Source: Streptomyces maremycinicus
GTDB lineage: Bacteria; Actinomycetota; Actinomycetes; Streptomycetales; Streptomycetaceae
Direction of reading: 5' to 3'
Assembly: GCF_001184025.1 (NCBI RefSeq)
Contig: NZ_BBYG01000016.1
Coordinates: 372,001 to 436,000, forward strand
DNA length: 64,000 nt
In this document: positions 7,694-17,233 of the stretch, piece after piece
Numbering within the stretch: the stretch's first letter is position 1
How the letters are laid out: the number at the start of each line of letters is the position of its first letter
Notes under the pieces: model-generated
Database searches by the model: none
The model's input: the letters and a program-made list of their open reading frames with translations, nothing else
What the model was told of the DNA's origin: nothing
Position numbers and translations under genes: made by a program

Positions 7694-8287
7694 TCAGGGT
7701 CGCAGTGCCCTCAGCAGCAGGTCGGCCAGGTGGTCGGCGACCTCCTGCGGCCCCATCGGACCGCCCGGGCGGTACCAGGTCGACAGGTGGTGGACGGAGC
7801 CGAAGTGGTAGTCCACGACCAGGTCGGCCGGGGTGGCCGTGGAGAAGACCCCGGCCTCCTGGCCCTCCTCGACGAGGGCGCGGAAGCGTTCGTGGTAGCG
7901 CCGGCGCTCGGCCCGCACCTGCTTGTTCTTCTCGGGACTCAGATGGTGCATCGAGCGGAAGAAGATCGACGCGTCGTCGAGGTTCTCGATCGTCGTGACG
8001 ACGACGTCCGCCGCCGCGCCCCGCAGCCGCTTCTCGATCGGCTCGTCGGCGTTCGCGAAGGCGTCCAGCCGCTCCTGCTGCACACGCAGCACGCGCGCGT
8101 ACACCTCGTGCAGGAGGTCGTCCTTGGAGCCGAAGTAGTGGTAGAGCGCCCCCTTGGTGACGCCTGCCGCCTCGACGATCTCCTGCACCGAGGTGCGGTC
8201 GTAGCCCTGCTCGGCGAAGAGCCGGGTGGCGGCGGCCAGCAGCCGCTGCGGCACGGGTGTCCCGTCACCGTCCGTCGTCCTGGGCAC
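7694..8287 (-). CDS. TetR-family regulator of the acyl-CoA gene set
   Basis: The product is 197 residues from GTG 8287; GTG 8296 and ATG 8317 are in-frame alternatives and the start is uncertain. The N-terminal helix-turn-helix reads TSVQEIVEAAGVTKGALYHYF, a canonical TetR DNA-binding domain. The C-terminal ligand domain contains the HHLS and DYHFGSVHH segments. It is the last gene of the SDR-ligase-TetR operon. It probably represses both that operon and the facing phosphotransferase/dehydrogenase pair through the CATACCGACYGGT sites, with an acyl-CoA as inducer. The target assignment is inference from position. Confidence 0.85.
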   Translation of the reverse strand: MPRTTDGDGTPVPQRLLAAATRLFAEQGYDRTSVQEIVEAAGVTKGALYHYFGSKDDLLHEVYARVLRVQQERLDAFANADEPIEKRLRGAAADVVVTTIENLDDASIFFRSMHHLSPEKNKQVRAERRRYHERFRALVEEGQEAGVFSTATPADLVVDYHFGSVHHLSTWYRPGGPMGPQEVADHLADLLLRALRP

Positions 8288-8385
8288 TGCCGCCACCTGC
8301 CTTCCTCTATGCCGCATCGGCGAGCCGTACCCGGCTGTCGTGCTGCTTTCCTGCCGCTGACTGACTACTGACTAGCCACTGATTG

Positions 8386-10059
8386 TCACTGACTGTCCTG
8401 TGGACGGGAGCGCAGCTCCCGACGGAGGATCTTGCCACTAGCCGTTTTGGGCAGTTCGGGCAGGATCTCCACCTGGCGCGGATACTTGTAGGCCGCCAGC
8501 CTGTCCTTGCAGTAGGCGGCGAGCGTACCGGCATCCGCGTCGGCGCCGGGACGCAGGCTGATGTAGGCCTTGACGGTCTCCCCGCGGTAGCCGTCCGGCA
8601 CCCCGACGACGGCCGCCTCGCGCACCGCCGGATGCGTGTACAGCACGTCCTCGACCTCGCGGGGCCACACCTTGAAGCCGGACGCGTTGATCATGTCCTT
8701 CTTGCGGTCGACGACGTAGAGCCAGCCCTGTTCGTCCATGAACCCGATGTCGCCGGTGCGCAGTTCGCCGTCGGGGAAGGTCTCGGCGGTGGCCTCGGGC
8801 CGGCGCCAGTACCCGGGGACCACCTGCGGGCCCCGCACGAGGATCTCGCCCTGCTCGCCGAAGGGCACCTCGGCGCCCTGGTCGTCGACGATGCGGACGA
8901 CCGTGTCGGGTCCGGGCACGCCGACGGCCAGGGTCCCGGAGGCAGGGTCGACCGGCGCCTCGAGCTGGGGCGGCACGGAGGCGCACGGGGCGGTGCACTC
9001 GGTGAGTCCGTAGCCGTTGCGGATGTACGGCCCGAAGCCCGCCCGGAACTTCTCCACCAGGGCGGGCGGCACCGGCGCGCCGCCGGAGGAGATGTTCACG
9101 AAGGACGCGAAGTGGTCGCGGGTGACGTCGGGGTGGGCGGCCAGCGCCATGAAGGCGGTGGACGGACCCACCGTGTAGTGCGGCCTGTGCTCGGCGAACG
9201 CCTCCAGCACCACGCCCGCCTCGAAGCGGTAGGTCAGGACGAGCGTCCCGGCGCTGTTCAGACAGGCGCCGAGCTGGCAGACCATGCCGGTGATGTGGAA
9301 CAGCGGCGCGAGCGCGTAGTAGACGGGCGCCTCGGGCAGCCGCAGTCCGGTGCGCTGCCGCTCGGCGTTGACCATGATGTTGCGGTGCGTGTTGGTGGCG
9401 CCCTTGGGTGCCCCGCTCGTGCCCGAGGTGTAGCTGATCAGGGCGATGTCGTCGGGGGCGGCCTCGCGGCCCCCGGGGGCCTTGTGGCCGGCCCGGGCGA
9501 CGGTGGCCAGGTCGTCGGCGTCCGACGCCCGCGGAAGCCGTTCGAAGGTGAGCACACGCGCGTCGTCCCGGGTCTGGAAGTCCAGCTCGCAGCCGGTGAG
9601 CACGGTCCGCACCGGCGAGTCGGCGGCCGTCTGCCGCAGATACGTCTCCCAGGCCCGGTCGGAGCAGATCAGCGCGGCCACCTCGCCGTCCCGCAGGACA
9701 TGGGCGACCTCACCCGACTTGTACATCGGGTTGACGGGGACGACCGTCGCGCCCGCCTTCCACGCGCCGAGCAGCGCCAGGACGAACAGCGGCGAGTTCT
9801 GGAGCAGCACGGCGACCCGGTCGCCGGGTTCGAGGCCGCGGGCGGCGAGGTGACCGGCCACGGAGTCGCTCAGCTCGTCGACCTCGCGGTAGCTGAGCCG
9901 TCCGTCGAAGTAGGCGAGGCAGGTGCGGTCGGGGGCCTCGGCGACGGACCTGCGGAAGGCGTGCACGAGGGAGTCGGCGGGGTCGATCGGGGCGCGCTGG
10001 GCCTCGTCGAGGAGGGCCACCCAGGGTTTGGCGGCGTAGCGGGAGGCGGGCGCGGTCAT
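8386..10059 (-). CDS. AMP-forming acyl-CoA synthetase/ligase
   Basis: The product is 557 residues. The ATG at 10059 overlaps the SDR stop (ATGA). The adenylate-forming signature YTSGTSGAPKG is at about 210-220, GYGLTE at about 349-354, a TGDIGFMDEQGW hinge region follows, and PKTASGKILRR near the C-terminus holds the catalytic lysine. It activates a carboxylic acid to its acyl-AMP and then acyl-CoA. Its operon partners (SDR and TetR) and the facing ACAD11-like pair suggest a fatty or hydroxy-fatty acid substrate. Between its stop and the TetR start lies a stretch of imperfect ACTGACT repeats. Confidence 0.93.
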   Translation of the reverse strand: MTAPASRYAAKPWVALLDEAQRAPIDPADSLVHAFRRSVAEAPDRTCLAYFDGRLSYREVDELSDSVAGHLAARGLEPGDRVAVLLQNSPLFVLALLGAWKAGATVVPVNPMYKSGEVAHVLRDGEVAALICSDRAWETYLRQTAADSPVRTVLTGCELDFQTRDDARVLTFERLPRASDADDLATVARAGHKAPGGREAAPDDIALISYTSGTSGAPKGATNTHRNIMVNAERQRTGLRLPEAPVYYALAPLFHITGMVCQLGACLNSAGTLVLTYRFEAGVVLEAFAEHRPHYTVGPSTAFMALAAHPDVTRDHFASFVNISSGGAPVPPALVEKFRAGFGPYIRNGYGLTECTAPCASVPPQLEAPVDPASGTLAVGVPGPDTVVRIVDDQGAEVPFGEQGEILVRGPQVVPGYWRRPEATAETFPDGELRTGDIGFMDEQGWLYVVDRKKDMINASGFKVWPREVEDVLYTHPAVREAAVVGVPDGYRGETVKAYISLRPGADADAGTLAAYCKDRLAAYKYPRQVEILPELPKTASGKILRRELRSRPQDSQ

Positions 10060-10820
10060 CCGGCGGTCTCCCACTTCTGCTGGAGGTGGTTCATGTTGGT
10101 CAGCCAGCGGTCGGGATCCCCGGCCCGCACCTGGTAGTACCCGGCGACCTCGGGGTGCGGCAGGATCAGGAAGCGGTCCTCCGCGATGCCCTTGAACAGG
10201 GCGTCCGCCACGTCCTGGGGCTCGATCGCGGTCGGCTTGAGCACCAGGTCGCCCGCGCTGCCGGTGGCGTCGAGCATGTCGGTGCGGACGCCCTGGGGGC
10301 AGATCGCGTGGACCTTGATCCCCCGGTGGCGGTAGGTCAGCGACAGCCACTCGGCGAAGGCGTACGCGCCGTGCTTGGTGATGCTGTACGGGGCGGCGCC
10401 GATCATGGTGAGCAGTCCGGCGGCGGACACGGTCGAGACGAACCGGCCGCGGCCGCGCTCCAGCCAGTCCGGGAGCAGCGCGTGGGCCGCGCGGACGTGC
10501 GCCATGACGTTGACGTCCCAGGCGAGCGCCCAGACGTCCTCGCCGGCCGACTCCGAGCCGCCCGAGCCGACTCCGGCGTTGGCGCAGTACACGTCGACGG
10601 TGCCGCCGAGCGCCTCCCGGGCCCGGTCGACGACGTCGGAGGCGTCGCCGGGGACCGCGATCCCGCCGATCTCGTCGGCGACGGCGTGCGCCCGGTCCGC
10701 GTCCAGGTCGTTGACGACCACCCGGGCTCCCTCGGCGGCGAAGCGGCGGGCCAGCGCGGCCCCGATACCGCCTCCCGCTCCGGTCACGACCACTCCGGCA
10801 TCCTGCACGGCTTCCACCAT
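10056..10820 (-). CDS. Short-chain dehydrogenase/reductase
   Basis: The product is 254 residues from ATG 10820, which has a GGAG ribosome site; nine upstream in-frame codons are ignored. TGAGGGIG at 13-20 is the cofactor loop, NAG at 81-83, Ser132, Tyr145 and Lys149 form the active site (YSITK). It probably oxidises or reduces a hydroxyacyl intermediate. It leads the operon with the acyl-CoA ligase (four-base overlap) and TetR. A TetR-type half-palindrome with the CATACCGACTGGT core lies 51 bases upstream of its start. Confidence 0.91.
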   Translation of the reverse strand: MVEAVQDAGVVVTGAGGGIGAALARRFAAEGARVVVNDLDADRAHAVADEIGGIAVPGDASDVVDRAREALGGTVDVYCANAGVGSGGSESAGEDVWALAWDVNVMAHVRAAHALLPDWLERGRGRFVSTVSAAGLLTMIGAAPYSITKHGAYAFAEWLSLTYRHRGIKVHAICPQGVRTDMLDATGSAGDLVLKPTAIEPQDVADALFKGIAEDRFLILPHPEVAGYYQVRAGDPDRWLTNMNHLQQKWETAG

Positions 10821-10866
10821 CGGTCTCCTTCGACGCGACTGCGGCACGAATCGGCTCTGCGGTCAG

Positions 10867-10885
10867 ACTAACCAGTCGGTATGTT
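10867..10885. promoter_or_regulatory. TetR-type operator of the SDR-ligase-TetR operon
   Basis: The complementary strand reads AACATACCGACTGGTTAGT, sharing CATACCGAC(C/T)GGT with the sites at 5283 and 36109. It is less symmetrical than those two. Its core starts 51 bases upstream of the SDR ATG, close to where a -10 box would be. Confidence 0.6.
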
Positions 10886-11044
10886 GTGACGGAAGGGGTG
10901 CCCCGGATCGGCTCGGAGCCGGTCGCGCCGCACCGGGCGGGATCGTCCCTTGTACGCATGAGCCGTGACGTATGGCGGATCGCCCCCGTTCGCAGGACGA
11001 TGCGCGCACCTGGCGCACCGCCCCGGAGGACGAGGGGGACTGTC

Positions 11045-12325
11045 ATGGCGGATCCGGCGATGAGCGTGACTCCCTACTGGGAGCTGGTCTTCGACGCCGA
11101 CGGGGACGTCGACGGCGGGCGGCGGGACCGGCTGCTGACCGGGGTGAGGCGGAGCGGCGTGCGGGACCTCATCGTCTTCTCGCACGGCTGGAACAGCGAC
11201 CGCTCCGGCGCGACCCGGCTCTACAGCCGCTTCTTCGCCCCGATCCCCGCGCTCGCCCCGGCGGCCCGTATCGGCTACGTGGGTGCGGTGTGGCCGTCGA
11301 TGCGGTTCTCGGACGAGCCGATCCCCGACTTCCCGCACTCCGCGGCGGCCGCGGGGTCCGCGCGCCCGGCCCTGGACGGGGAGACCCGGCACGCGCTGCT
11401 CGAGACCTTCCCCGGCCGGGCCACGGTGATCGACCGGATCGCCCGGCTGCTGGAGCAGCGGCCGCCCGAGGAGGCCGGGCTGGAGGAGTTCGGACGGCTG
11501 GTGCGACTGCTGGTGGACGTGGTGCCGCCGGGACCGCAGGCCCTGTTCGGCGCGGACACTCTGGCGGAGGGGGTGCCGCAGGACGATCCGGAGATGTTCG
11601 CCTGCCCGACGGCGGTGGCCTGCGAGCGGTTCGCGCGGGCCCTGTCCGGCCTCGACCGCGCGCCGGGGACCGGGGAGTTCGCGCTGCCCGGCCCGTGGGA
11701 CGGGGCGCACGAGCTGCTGCGGCAGGCGACGTACTACGCGATGAAACGGCGCGCCGGGACGGTCGGGGAGCGCGGACTCGGGCCGCTCGTCGGGCGGCTG
11801 GCGGCGGTGGCCCCGGCCGTCCGGGTGCATCTGGTGGGGCACAGCTTCGGCGGGCGGCTGGTGTCGTTCGCGCTGCGCGGGCTCCCGGACGGGGTGCGCA
11901 CCGTGAAGTCGGTGACGCTGCTCCAGGGGGCCTTCTCGCACTACGCGTTCGCCCCGCGCGGGGTGCTCCACGGCCAGCAGAAGCGGATCGACGGCCCGCT
12001 GGTGTGCTGTTACTCGCGGTTCGACCGGGCGCTGAGCACGATGTACCCGCTGGCCTCACGGATGGCGGGCGACGCCCGCGGGCTCGTCGGGGAGACACTG
12101 GGCGCCGAGTGGGGCGCCCTGGGACACGACGGGGTGCAGGCCGTGCCGGGCACCCGCGCGTGCGGGCTCGCCGAGGCGCTGGCCGGGCCGCTGCCGAGGT
12201 CGGGGTGTGTGAACGTCGACGCGGCGGCGGTGGTCCGGCGCGGCGGGGCGCCCGCCGGGGCGCACAGTGACATCGTGCACCCCGAGCTGGCGCGGCTGGT
12301 GCTGGCGGCGGGCCGGATCCGTTAG
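11045..12325 (+). CDS. Alpha/beta-hydrolase, serine hydrolase of unknown substrate
   Basis: The product is 426 residues from ATG 11045, which follows GAGGGGG. GHSFGG at 265-270 holds the nucleophile Ser268, and SHGW at 46-49 is the usual oxyanion-hole strand (HG). No signal peptide is present, so the enzyme should be cytoplasmic. A long cap region separates the two motifs. It is an alpha/beta hydrolase, but esterase, lipase and peptidase activities cannot be told apart. Its stop is only 23 bases from the stop of the convergent acylase gene and no terminator is seen there. Confidence 0.75.
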   Translation: MADPAMSVTPYWELVFDADGDVDGGRRDRLLTGVRRSGVRDLIVFSHGWNSDRSGATRLYSRFFAPIPALAPAARIGYVGAVWPSMRFSDEPIPDFPHSAAAAGSARPALDGETRHALLETFPGRATVIDRIARLLEQRPPEEAGLEEFGRLVRLLVDVVPPGPQALFGADTLAEGVPQDDPEMFACPTAVACERFARALSGLDRAPGTGEFALPGPWDGAHELLRQATYYAMKRRAGTVGERGLGPLVGRLAAVAPAVRVHLVGHSFGGRLVSFALRGLPDGVRTVKSVTLLQGAFSHYAFAPRGVLHGQQKRIDGPLVCCYSRFDRALSTMYPLASRMAGDARGLVGETLGAEWGALGHDGVQAVPGTRACGLAEALAGPLPRSGCVNVDAAAVVRRGGAPAGAHSDIVHPELARLVLAAGRIR

Positions 12326-12348
12326 GACGCGGACCGCCGCCACGGGCT

Positions 12349-15135
12349 CTACCGGTGCGAGGTGAACTCCACCACCTGCTGGAAGGTGGGCCGGTTCTGC
12401 CAGCTGATGTTGCCGTGCTTGATGCCGCCCAGGGTTCGCTGGACGATCGAGTCGGCGCACCACTGGTTCCCGGCGGCGCACAGGGTGTCGCCGGGATAGA
12501 CCTGCGCCGCGGTCCGGCCGGCCGCCGTCTTCAGGGTGCTGATGAGGATGTCCCGGCAGCTGCTGACGGTGCCGCCGCCGCAGTACTTCCGGGGCAGCGC
12601 GCCCTGCACCGGTTCACCGAGCACGGACCGGATGTCCTTGTCGACATAGCTCCACCAGCCGTACTGGAAGGAGCTTCCGGCGTGCGCCCCGGTCGGGCCG
12701 TGGGCGGCCGACGGAGCCTCGTCGACCGGCAGGTTCGCGGTGAACGCCGTGTACAGGCCGGTGCCCAGGCCCGGTTCGAACTCGGCCTTCACCAGCAGCG
12801 GCCACCAGGCGTCCAGGATGCGGATCGCGTCGGCGTCGGCGTACGTCTTCGAACCGGCCGTCGTCTCCGTCCGCCTGCCGCCCGCCGTCAGCCAGGCCTG
12901 GAGCTTGGTCACCGCGGCCGCGGCCGTGGTGTCGGTGACCGTGGAGCTGTTGATCACCTTCAGCAGGTCGGGCAGGACGTCCTCGGCGCGCAGGTCGGCG
13001 AGCGCCGCCTCCGCCATCGCCTTCGTCAGGGACGCGCGCGTGACGCCGCCGGCCGCGACCAGCTTCTTCACCCGGTCCTCGAGCAGGTTGCCGCGGTGCA
13101 CGGACCCGTCGCCCCAGGAGGCCGTGGAGTAGTCCTTGGCCTGCTTGTTGTTCCAGGAGATGTAGTAGTCCTGGTCGATGGAGTTGGGGTGCGCCGAAGC
13201 CGGGGTGTACTCGGCCCTGTTGGTGGCCGGCACCCAGTTCTTCCACTCGTACGCCGACTGCGCCCACACCGGGAACTCGGTGTCGACACCGCTCGCCCGC
13301 ACCGGGTTGTCGCCGCTGTTGTAGTACGCGGTGTGCGTGGAGTCGGCGTAGAACCAGTTGAAGGTGTAGTTGATGTGCTGCACCGCGCTCTGGAAGGTCT
13401 GCGGGCTTTTGACGTAGTCCGGGTCGTTCAGCATCTGGAAGCCGATGATCGAGTCGGCCTCGTGCATGAAGGAGGAGCGCAGGGTCGTGTAGGCGACCTT
13501 CTTGCCGCCCACGGTCGCCCGGTACTCCACGGGACCGTACTTCGTGCGGTAGACGCGCATCGTGTACGAACCGGCCGCCGTCCCGTCCGCGGTGGTCGGC
13601 TTCCAGGCGTTCTTCTGCTCCACCACGTCCATGGCCGTGCAGGTGCCGCGGAAGAGGTAGTGGTAGTCGTCCTGGCACAGTTCGACCGCGTAGGTGTCGA
13701 TGATGTCCTGGCCGGAGGTCGTGGCGCTCCACGCGTAGTCCTGGCCGCGGCCGAGTTCGACGTACATGCTCAGCCCCGCGAAGGAGGCGCCGCGGGCGCT
13801 GATGCCCGGGCCCTGGATCTCCTGGAGCATGAGCAGCTGCGGGGCGAAGTAGCCGGTCTGCGGGCCGAAGACGGCGATCGGGTGGCCGCTCGCGGTGGAC
13901 TGACCGCTGACGACGAGGGCGTTGGACATACCGCGCCTGGCCGAACCGAGCGCGGTCGCGGTCGCCGTGGCGGAGGCGGCCGTGGCCGAGGCGCCGGTCC
14001 CGGTGCCCGTGGCGTCGTAGATCAGCGGCTCCGCCGTCGCCGAGCCGCCGTCGGGCAGTGCCGCGCCCTGGGGGCTCGCGGGCTTGGTGGCGTAGGGGAA
14101 GCTCCGGCCGTCGTGGACGGTGAGCACGGCCTCGGGGTCGTTGCGCTCGCGGAACGCCTCCCAGACCTGGGTGCCCTGCTCCACGCCGTACTTCTCCTGC
14201 GCGGCGAGCAGCGACACCGCGTTGCCGACCTCGCCGCCGCCGCCCGAACCGAAGAGCGCGCCGATGACCGAGGCCAGCGCCACCAGGTCGGTGATCTTGA
14301 AGTGGTCGATGGTGCCCGCGTTGGTGATTGAGTCCTTGTGGCCCGTCAGGACGTATTCACCGGGGAAGTACCGGCCGCTGTCGGAGGCGTCGATATAGGC
14401 GTTGACGCCGGCCAGGTAGGCGTTGGCGTCGGCCAGGGCCTGCTGGCCGCGGGCGCCGTTGCCGGCCACGGCGTTGTCGATCTGGGCCTGGAGGTCTGCC
14501 TCGGTGTACGGAGCGTTGCGCCAGAACTGCTGTTCAAGACCCTGGTTGGAGGGGTCGCCGCCCGCGAAGGTGGTGAGCCGGCCACGGCCGACGTGCCGGA
14601 AGACGTCCATGAGCCACAGCCGGTCCTGGGCCGCCGCGTACCCGGCGCCGAACTCGGTGCCGTATCTGGTGGTACCGGTGATGTGCGGCACACCCGTCTT
14701 CTTGTCGCGGACGATCGTCACGTCGCCTCGGCCCGCGGGGCTCAGGGTGGAGGCGACTTGATCGGGGGCGACACCGAACGACGCGTCGTTGAAGAACGTG
14801 TTGATCGTGGCGTTGGTGAGGGCGGGATAGCCCTTGGCCAGGTTGGCGTAGGGGCCGAGCTGGTCCTCGGCGTGGTCGGGCTGGGTGCCGAAGGCCTGGT
14901 TGAGGAGGATCTGCGCCAGGGTGGCGTTGCCGTTCTCACCGGGCGGCAGGATGTCGGAACACCGACCGCCGCAGTAGTCGTTCGCCGCTGTGACCTCGGC
15001 GGCGGCGGCCGCTTGGGAAAGCGGCGACAAAAGACCGGCAATCAGCGCGCATACGGAGGCTGTCTTCAGGAACCCGGAGATTCTGCCGGGAGTTCTCAGT
15101 CTGTCGAGAGTGAAGCGGGGGGTTCGCCGTGGCAT
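12349..15135 (-). CDS. Secreted penicillin acylase family Ntn hydrolase
   Basis: The product is 928 residues with an AGGAG ribosome site. A Sec-type signal peptide covers about 1-46 (hydrophobic core TASVCALIAGLL, Ala-rich cleavage). The layout is that of penicillin/cephalosporin/AHL acylases: an alpha chain, a spacer, then GMSNALVVSG, in which Ser404 would become the N-terminal nucleophile after self-cleavage. A threonine/alanine-rich stretch (about 375-398) just before Ser404 is the likely removed spacer. Several cysteines suggest disulfides. Possible substrates are quorum-sensing acyl-homoserine lactones, cyclic lipopeptides or beta-lactams; the sequence alone does not decide. Confidence 0.9.
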   Translation of the reverse strand: MPRRTPRFTLDRLRTPGRISGFLKTASVCALIAGLLSPLSQAAAAAEVTAANDYCGGRCSDILPPGENGNATLAQILLNQAFGTQPDHAEDQLGPYANLAKGYPALTNATINTFFNDASFGVAPDQVASTLSPAGRGDVTIVRDKKTGVPHITGTTRYGTEFGAGYAAAQDRLWLMDVFRHVGRGRLTTFAGGDPSNQGLEQQFWRNAPYTEADLQAQIDNAVAGNGARGQQALADANAYLAGVNAYIDASDSGRYFPGEYVLTGHKDSITNAGTIDHFKITDLVALASVIGALFGSGGGGEVGNAVSLLAAQEKYGVEQGTQVWEAFRERNDPEAVLTVHDGRSFPYATKPASPQGAALPDGGSATAEPLIYDATGTGTGASATAASATATATALGSARRGMSNALVVSGQSTASGHPIAVFGPQTGYFAPQLLMLQEIQGPGISARGASFAGLSMYVELGRGQDYAWSATTSGQDIIDTYAVELCQDDYHYLFRGTCTAMDVVEQKNAWKPTTADGTAAGSYTMRVYRTKYGPVEYRATVGGKKVAYTTLRSSFMHEADSIIGFQMLNDPDYVKSPQTFQSAVQHINYTFNWFYADSTHTAYYNSGDNPVRASGVDTEFPVWAQSAYEWKNWVPATNRAEYTPASAHPNSIDQDYYISWNNKQAKDYSTASWGDGSVHRGNLLEDRVKKLVAAGGVTRASLTKAMAEAALADLRAEDVLPDLLKVINSSTVTDTTAAAAVTKLQAWLTAGGRRTETTAGSKTYADADAIRILDAWWPLLVKAEFEPGLGTGLYTAFTANLPVDEAPSAAHGPTGAHAGSSFQYGWWSYVDKDIRSVLGEPVQGALPRKYCGGGTVSSCRDILISTLKTAAGRTAAQVYPGDTLCAAGNQWCADSIVQRTLGGIKHGNISWQNRPTFQQVVEFTSHR

Positions 15136-15344
15136 CGGCTGCTCCTAGCGACGGGGGGTCGGCGGAAGGTTACCGGCGGTATCCCCGGGATTGAAGATGA
15201 GCATGCGTCAAGTTTTCGACAGGTGGAGGTCCTCGGAAATCGGATGGAGCCGAATCGCATGTCGATACGTCTATTCGACGACGTCCGTACGACGACGCCG
15301 AAGTGACCGAAGTGCAGATGCAGATGTGACGGAGGTGCAAGGCG

Positions 15345-15947
15345 ATGGCCGGTTTCCGGAGTCTGGCGAGACAGGTGCGAGACCCCCGGTGCGATCTGGC
15401 ACTGCGGCGGTACTCCCTGCGCAAGTGCCTTGAGCGGTTCGCCCCTTACGGACACCGCGCGACCTGGGACCACCTGTGCTCCCGGGCCGGGTTCGGTCCC
15501 GAGGACCGCTCCCCCGATCCTGCGCGGCTCGTGGCCGCGTTGGACGAGCTGGAGGAGGCGCGGGCGGTATGGCTGGCCTACGAGGTCGAGTTCGCCGAGC
15601 GCCGCAAGAAGGAGAAGCACGACGGGCTGCGCCGGCCCGGCAGTGTGGACGACTGGCACCGGCTGACCTGGGGCGGTTTCGGTGTCGCCTGGTGCGACGA
15701 CCCGCGGCTCCATCCCCGTGAGCCGCTGGCCGACGTGTTGGGCAAGCTGATCGCCGCGCTGGAACGCGCGCCGGGTTCCGGCTGCCCGGTGTGCGGCGGC
15801 GAGCGGCTGCCCTGGAAGTACGACCTGGATCACGAACCGTCGGCCGGTCCGGTCTGCGCGGACTGCGGAATCCTCGTACCGCGCCCCGTGCTCACGCCCG
15901 ACGCCCTGGCGAACGCCAGGAGCGGACGACTGCTGGTGTCGGCCTGA
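15345..15947 (+). CDS. Conserved hypothetical protein with zinc-ribbon-like cysteines
   Basis: The product is 200 residues with an AGGTG ribosome site. Cys147/Cys150 (CPVCGG) and Cys171/Cys174 (CADCG) form a CxxC...CxxC pair with 20 residues between, a classic zinc ribbon. The N-terminal two-thirds is Arg/Trp-rich and predicted soluble, with DLALRRYSLRKCLERFAPYG and a WDHL segment. No family could be recognised. The ribbon may bind nucleic acid or only stabilise the fold. It is divergent from the acylase gene with 209 bases between. Confidence 0.65.
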   Translation: MAGFRSLARQVRDPRCDLALRRYSLRKCLERFAPYGHRATWDHLCSRAGFGPEDRSPDPARLVAALDELEEARAVWLAYEVEFAERRKKEKHDGLRRPGSVDDWHRLTWGGFGVAWCDDPRLHPREPLADVLGKLIAALERAPGSGCPVCGGERLPWKYDLDHEPSAGPVCADCGILVPRPVLTPDALANARSGRLLVSA

Positions 15948-16086
15948 CACCGGCCTGAGCTCTGCCCAAGGCCGGCCCACGCCCGGCCTGCGAGCACGGC
16001 GGGGGTGCGCCGGGGATGCCGCACCCTCGGTCATGCCGGTCCGGCGGACGAGGCGGCCCACCGCGACCGTCACCAGGACCGTCGGG

Positions 16087-16375
16087 CGCGGCCGTTCACC
16101 GGGGCGGTTGGCCAGGGCCGTTCACCGAGACCGTCGAGCAGGGCCGTTCACCGAGACCGTCGACCCGGGGCCGTCCTCCGCGCGCGTGGATCGGTTCCAT
16201 CGGCCGGGCCGTGCACCGACCGTGGAGCGACGCCGTCGGACCGGGCCGTGGATCGCTTCCGTCGGGCCGGGCCGTGCACCGACCGTGGAGCGACGCCGTC
16301 GGACCGGGCCGCAGATCAAGATCGGCGGCCGGGGCCGTGGATCGGTTCCGTCGGGCGGGGCCGTTGTCGGTGGGG
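16087..16375. repeat. Minisatellite-like repeat block, gene-free
   Basis: The 445 bases between 15948 and 16392 hold no believable gene but are built from GGGCCGT-type units. Two 24-base copies start at 16114 and 16140 (period 26). Two exact 47-base copies lie at 16202-16248 and 16265-16311 (period 63). Degenerate relatives run on to about 16375. All three forward frames remain open through it, which produces misleading long reading frames. It lies directly upstream of the BKACE-like gene and may affect its 5' region. Confidence 0.9.
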
Positions 16376-16392
16376 GATGTCACCATCGGGAC

Positions 16393-17106
16393 ATGGTGCA
16401 GGTCTGTCTCAACGGAGCGCGTGGCGCCGCGGACGGAGCGGTCGTGCCGCTGACGCCCGAGGCGATGGCGGGGGCCGCGGCCGGAGCCGTCGCGGCGGGG
16501 GCCACGGATGTCCATGTCCACCCCAAGACACCGTGCGGACAGGACACGTTGTCGCCGCGGGTGGTGGCGGCGACCCTCGACGCGATACGCGCCCGGGTCG
16601 CGGTGCCGGTCGGTGTGACGACGGGCGCCTGGGCGCACCCGGACGACCCCGCGGCCCGGCTCGCCCGGGTGCGCGACTGGACGGTGCTGCCCGACCACGC
16701 CTCGGTCAACTGGCACGAGCCGGGCGCGGAGGATCTGGCCGCCGCCCTCGTCGAGAGGGGCGTGGGCGTGGAGGCCGGCATCTGGTCCGGTACCGACGGG
16801 GCGGCGCGGTTCGCCCGCTCTCCCCTCGGCCCGAAGGTGCTGCGGGTGCTCGCGGAGGTGACGGACACCGCCCCGGACACGGCCGAGTCGACCGCGCACG
16901 CGCTCCTGGCCGAGCTGGGCACCGCGTTCGGCCGTCCGGTCCTGCTGCACGGGGAGGACGGCGGCGCGTGGCCGGTGCTGCGGCTGGCGGGGCGGCTCGG
17001 TCTGACGACCCGGGTGGGCCTGGAGGACACCCTGCGCCTGCCGAGCGGGGAACGGGCGCTGTCCAACGCCCAGTTGGTGGCCGAGGCCCTGGCCGGGCAC
17101 GGGTGA
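16393..17106 (+). CDS. BKACE (DUF849) family enzyme, beta-keto acid cleavage
   Basis: The product is 237 residues from ATG 16393. ATDVHVHPKTP near 37-47 carries the two zinc-binding histidines (41 and 43) of the 3-keto-5-aminohexanoate cleavage enzyme family. DHASVNWHEPGAEDL and GVEAGIWSGTDGA follow the beta/alpha-barrel pattern. The family condenses a beta-keto acid with acetyl-CoA to give acetoacetate and a CoA ester. At 237 residues it is shorter than typical members (about 270-310), so some barrel loops are trimmed. The repeat block upstream leaves the ribosome site unclear. Confidence 0.8.
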   Translation: MVQVCLNGARGAADGAVVPLTPEAMAGAAAGAVAAGATDVHVHPKTPCGQDTLSPRVVAATLDAIRARVAVPVGVTTGAWAHPDDPAARLARVRDWTVLPDHASVNWHEPGAEDLAAALVERGVGVEAGIWSGTDGAARFARSPLGPKVLRVLAEVTDTAPDTAESTAHALLAELGTAFGRPVLLHGEDGGAWPVLRLAGRLGLTTRVGLEDTLRLPSGERALSNAQLVAEALAGHG

Positions 17107-17233
17107 GCGCCGCCACTCGGAGGGGGCACGCTATCAACCGCTAATCGGGTCGCTCCACCCCTTTGCGGCGGGGACAGTTGGCGTTGATGAAAACCGACCG
17201 AGCCACGCCTCGAAGGCCCTGAAGGAGCCCCTC

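Noticed and set aside
12355..14331. 658-codon open frame antisense to the acylase gene
   Set aside because: No start signal or domain; the acylase on the other strand has a signal peptide and catalytic motif.
16087..16375. CRISPR-like appearance of regularly spaced repeats
   Set aside because: Units are direct GC-rich tandem repeats with near-identical or no spacers and no cas genes in the window.
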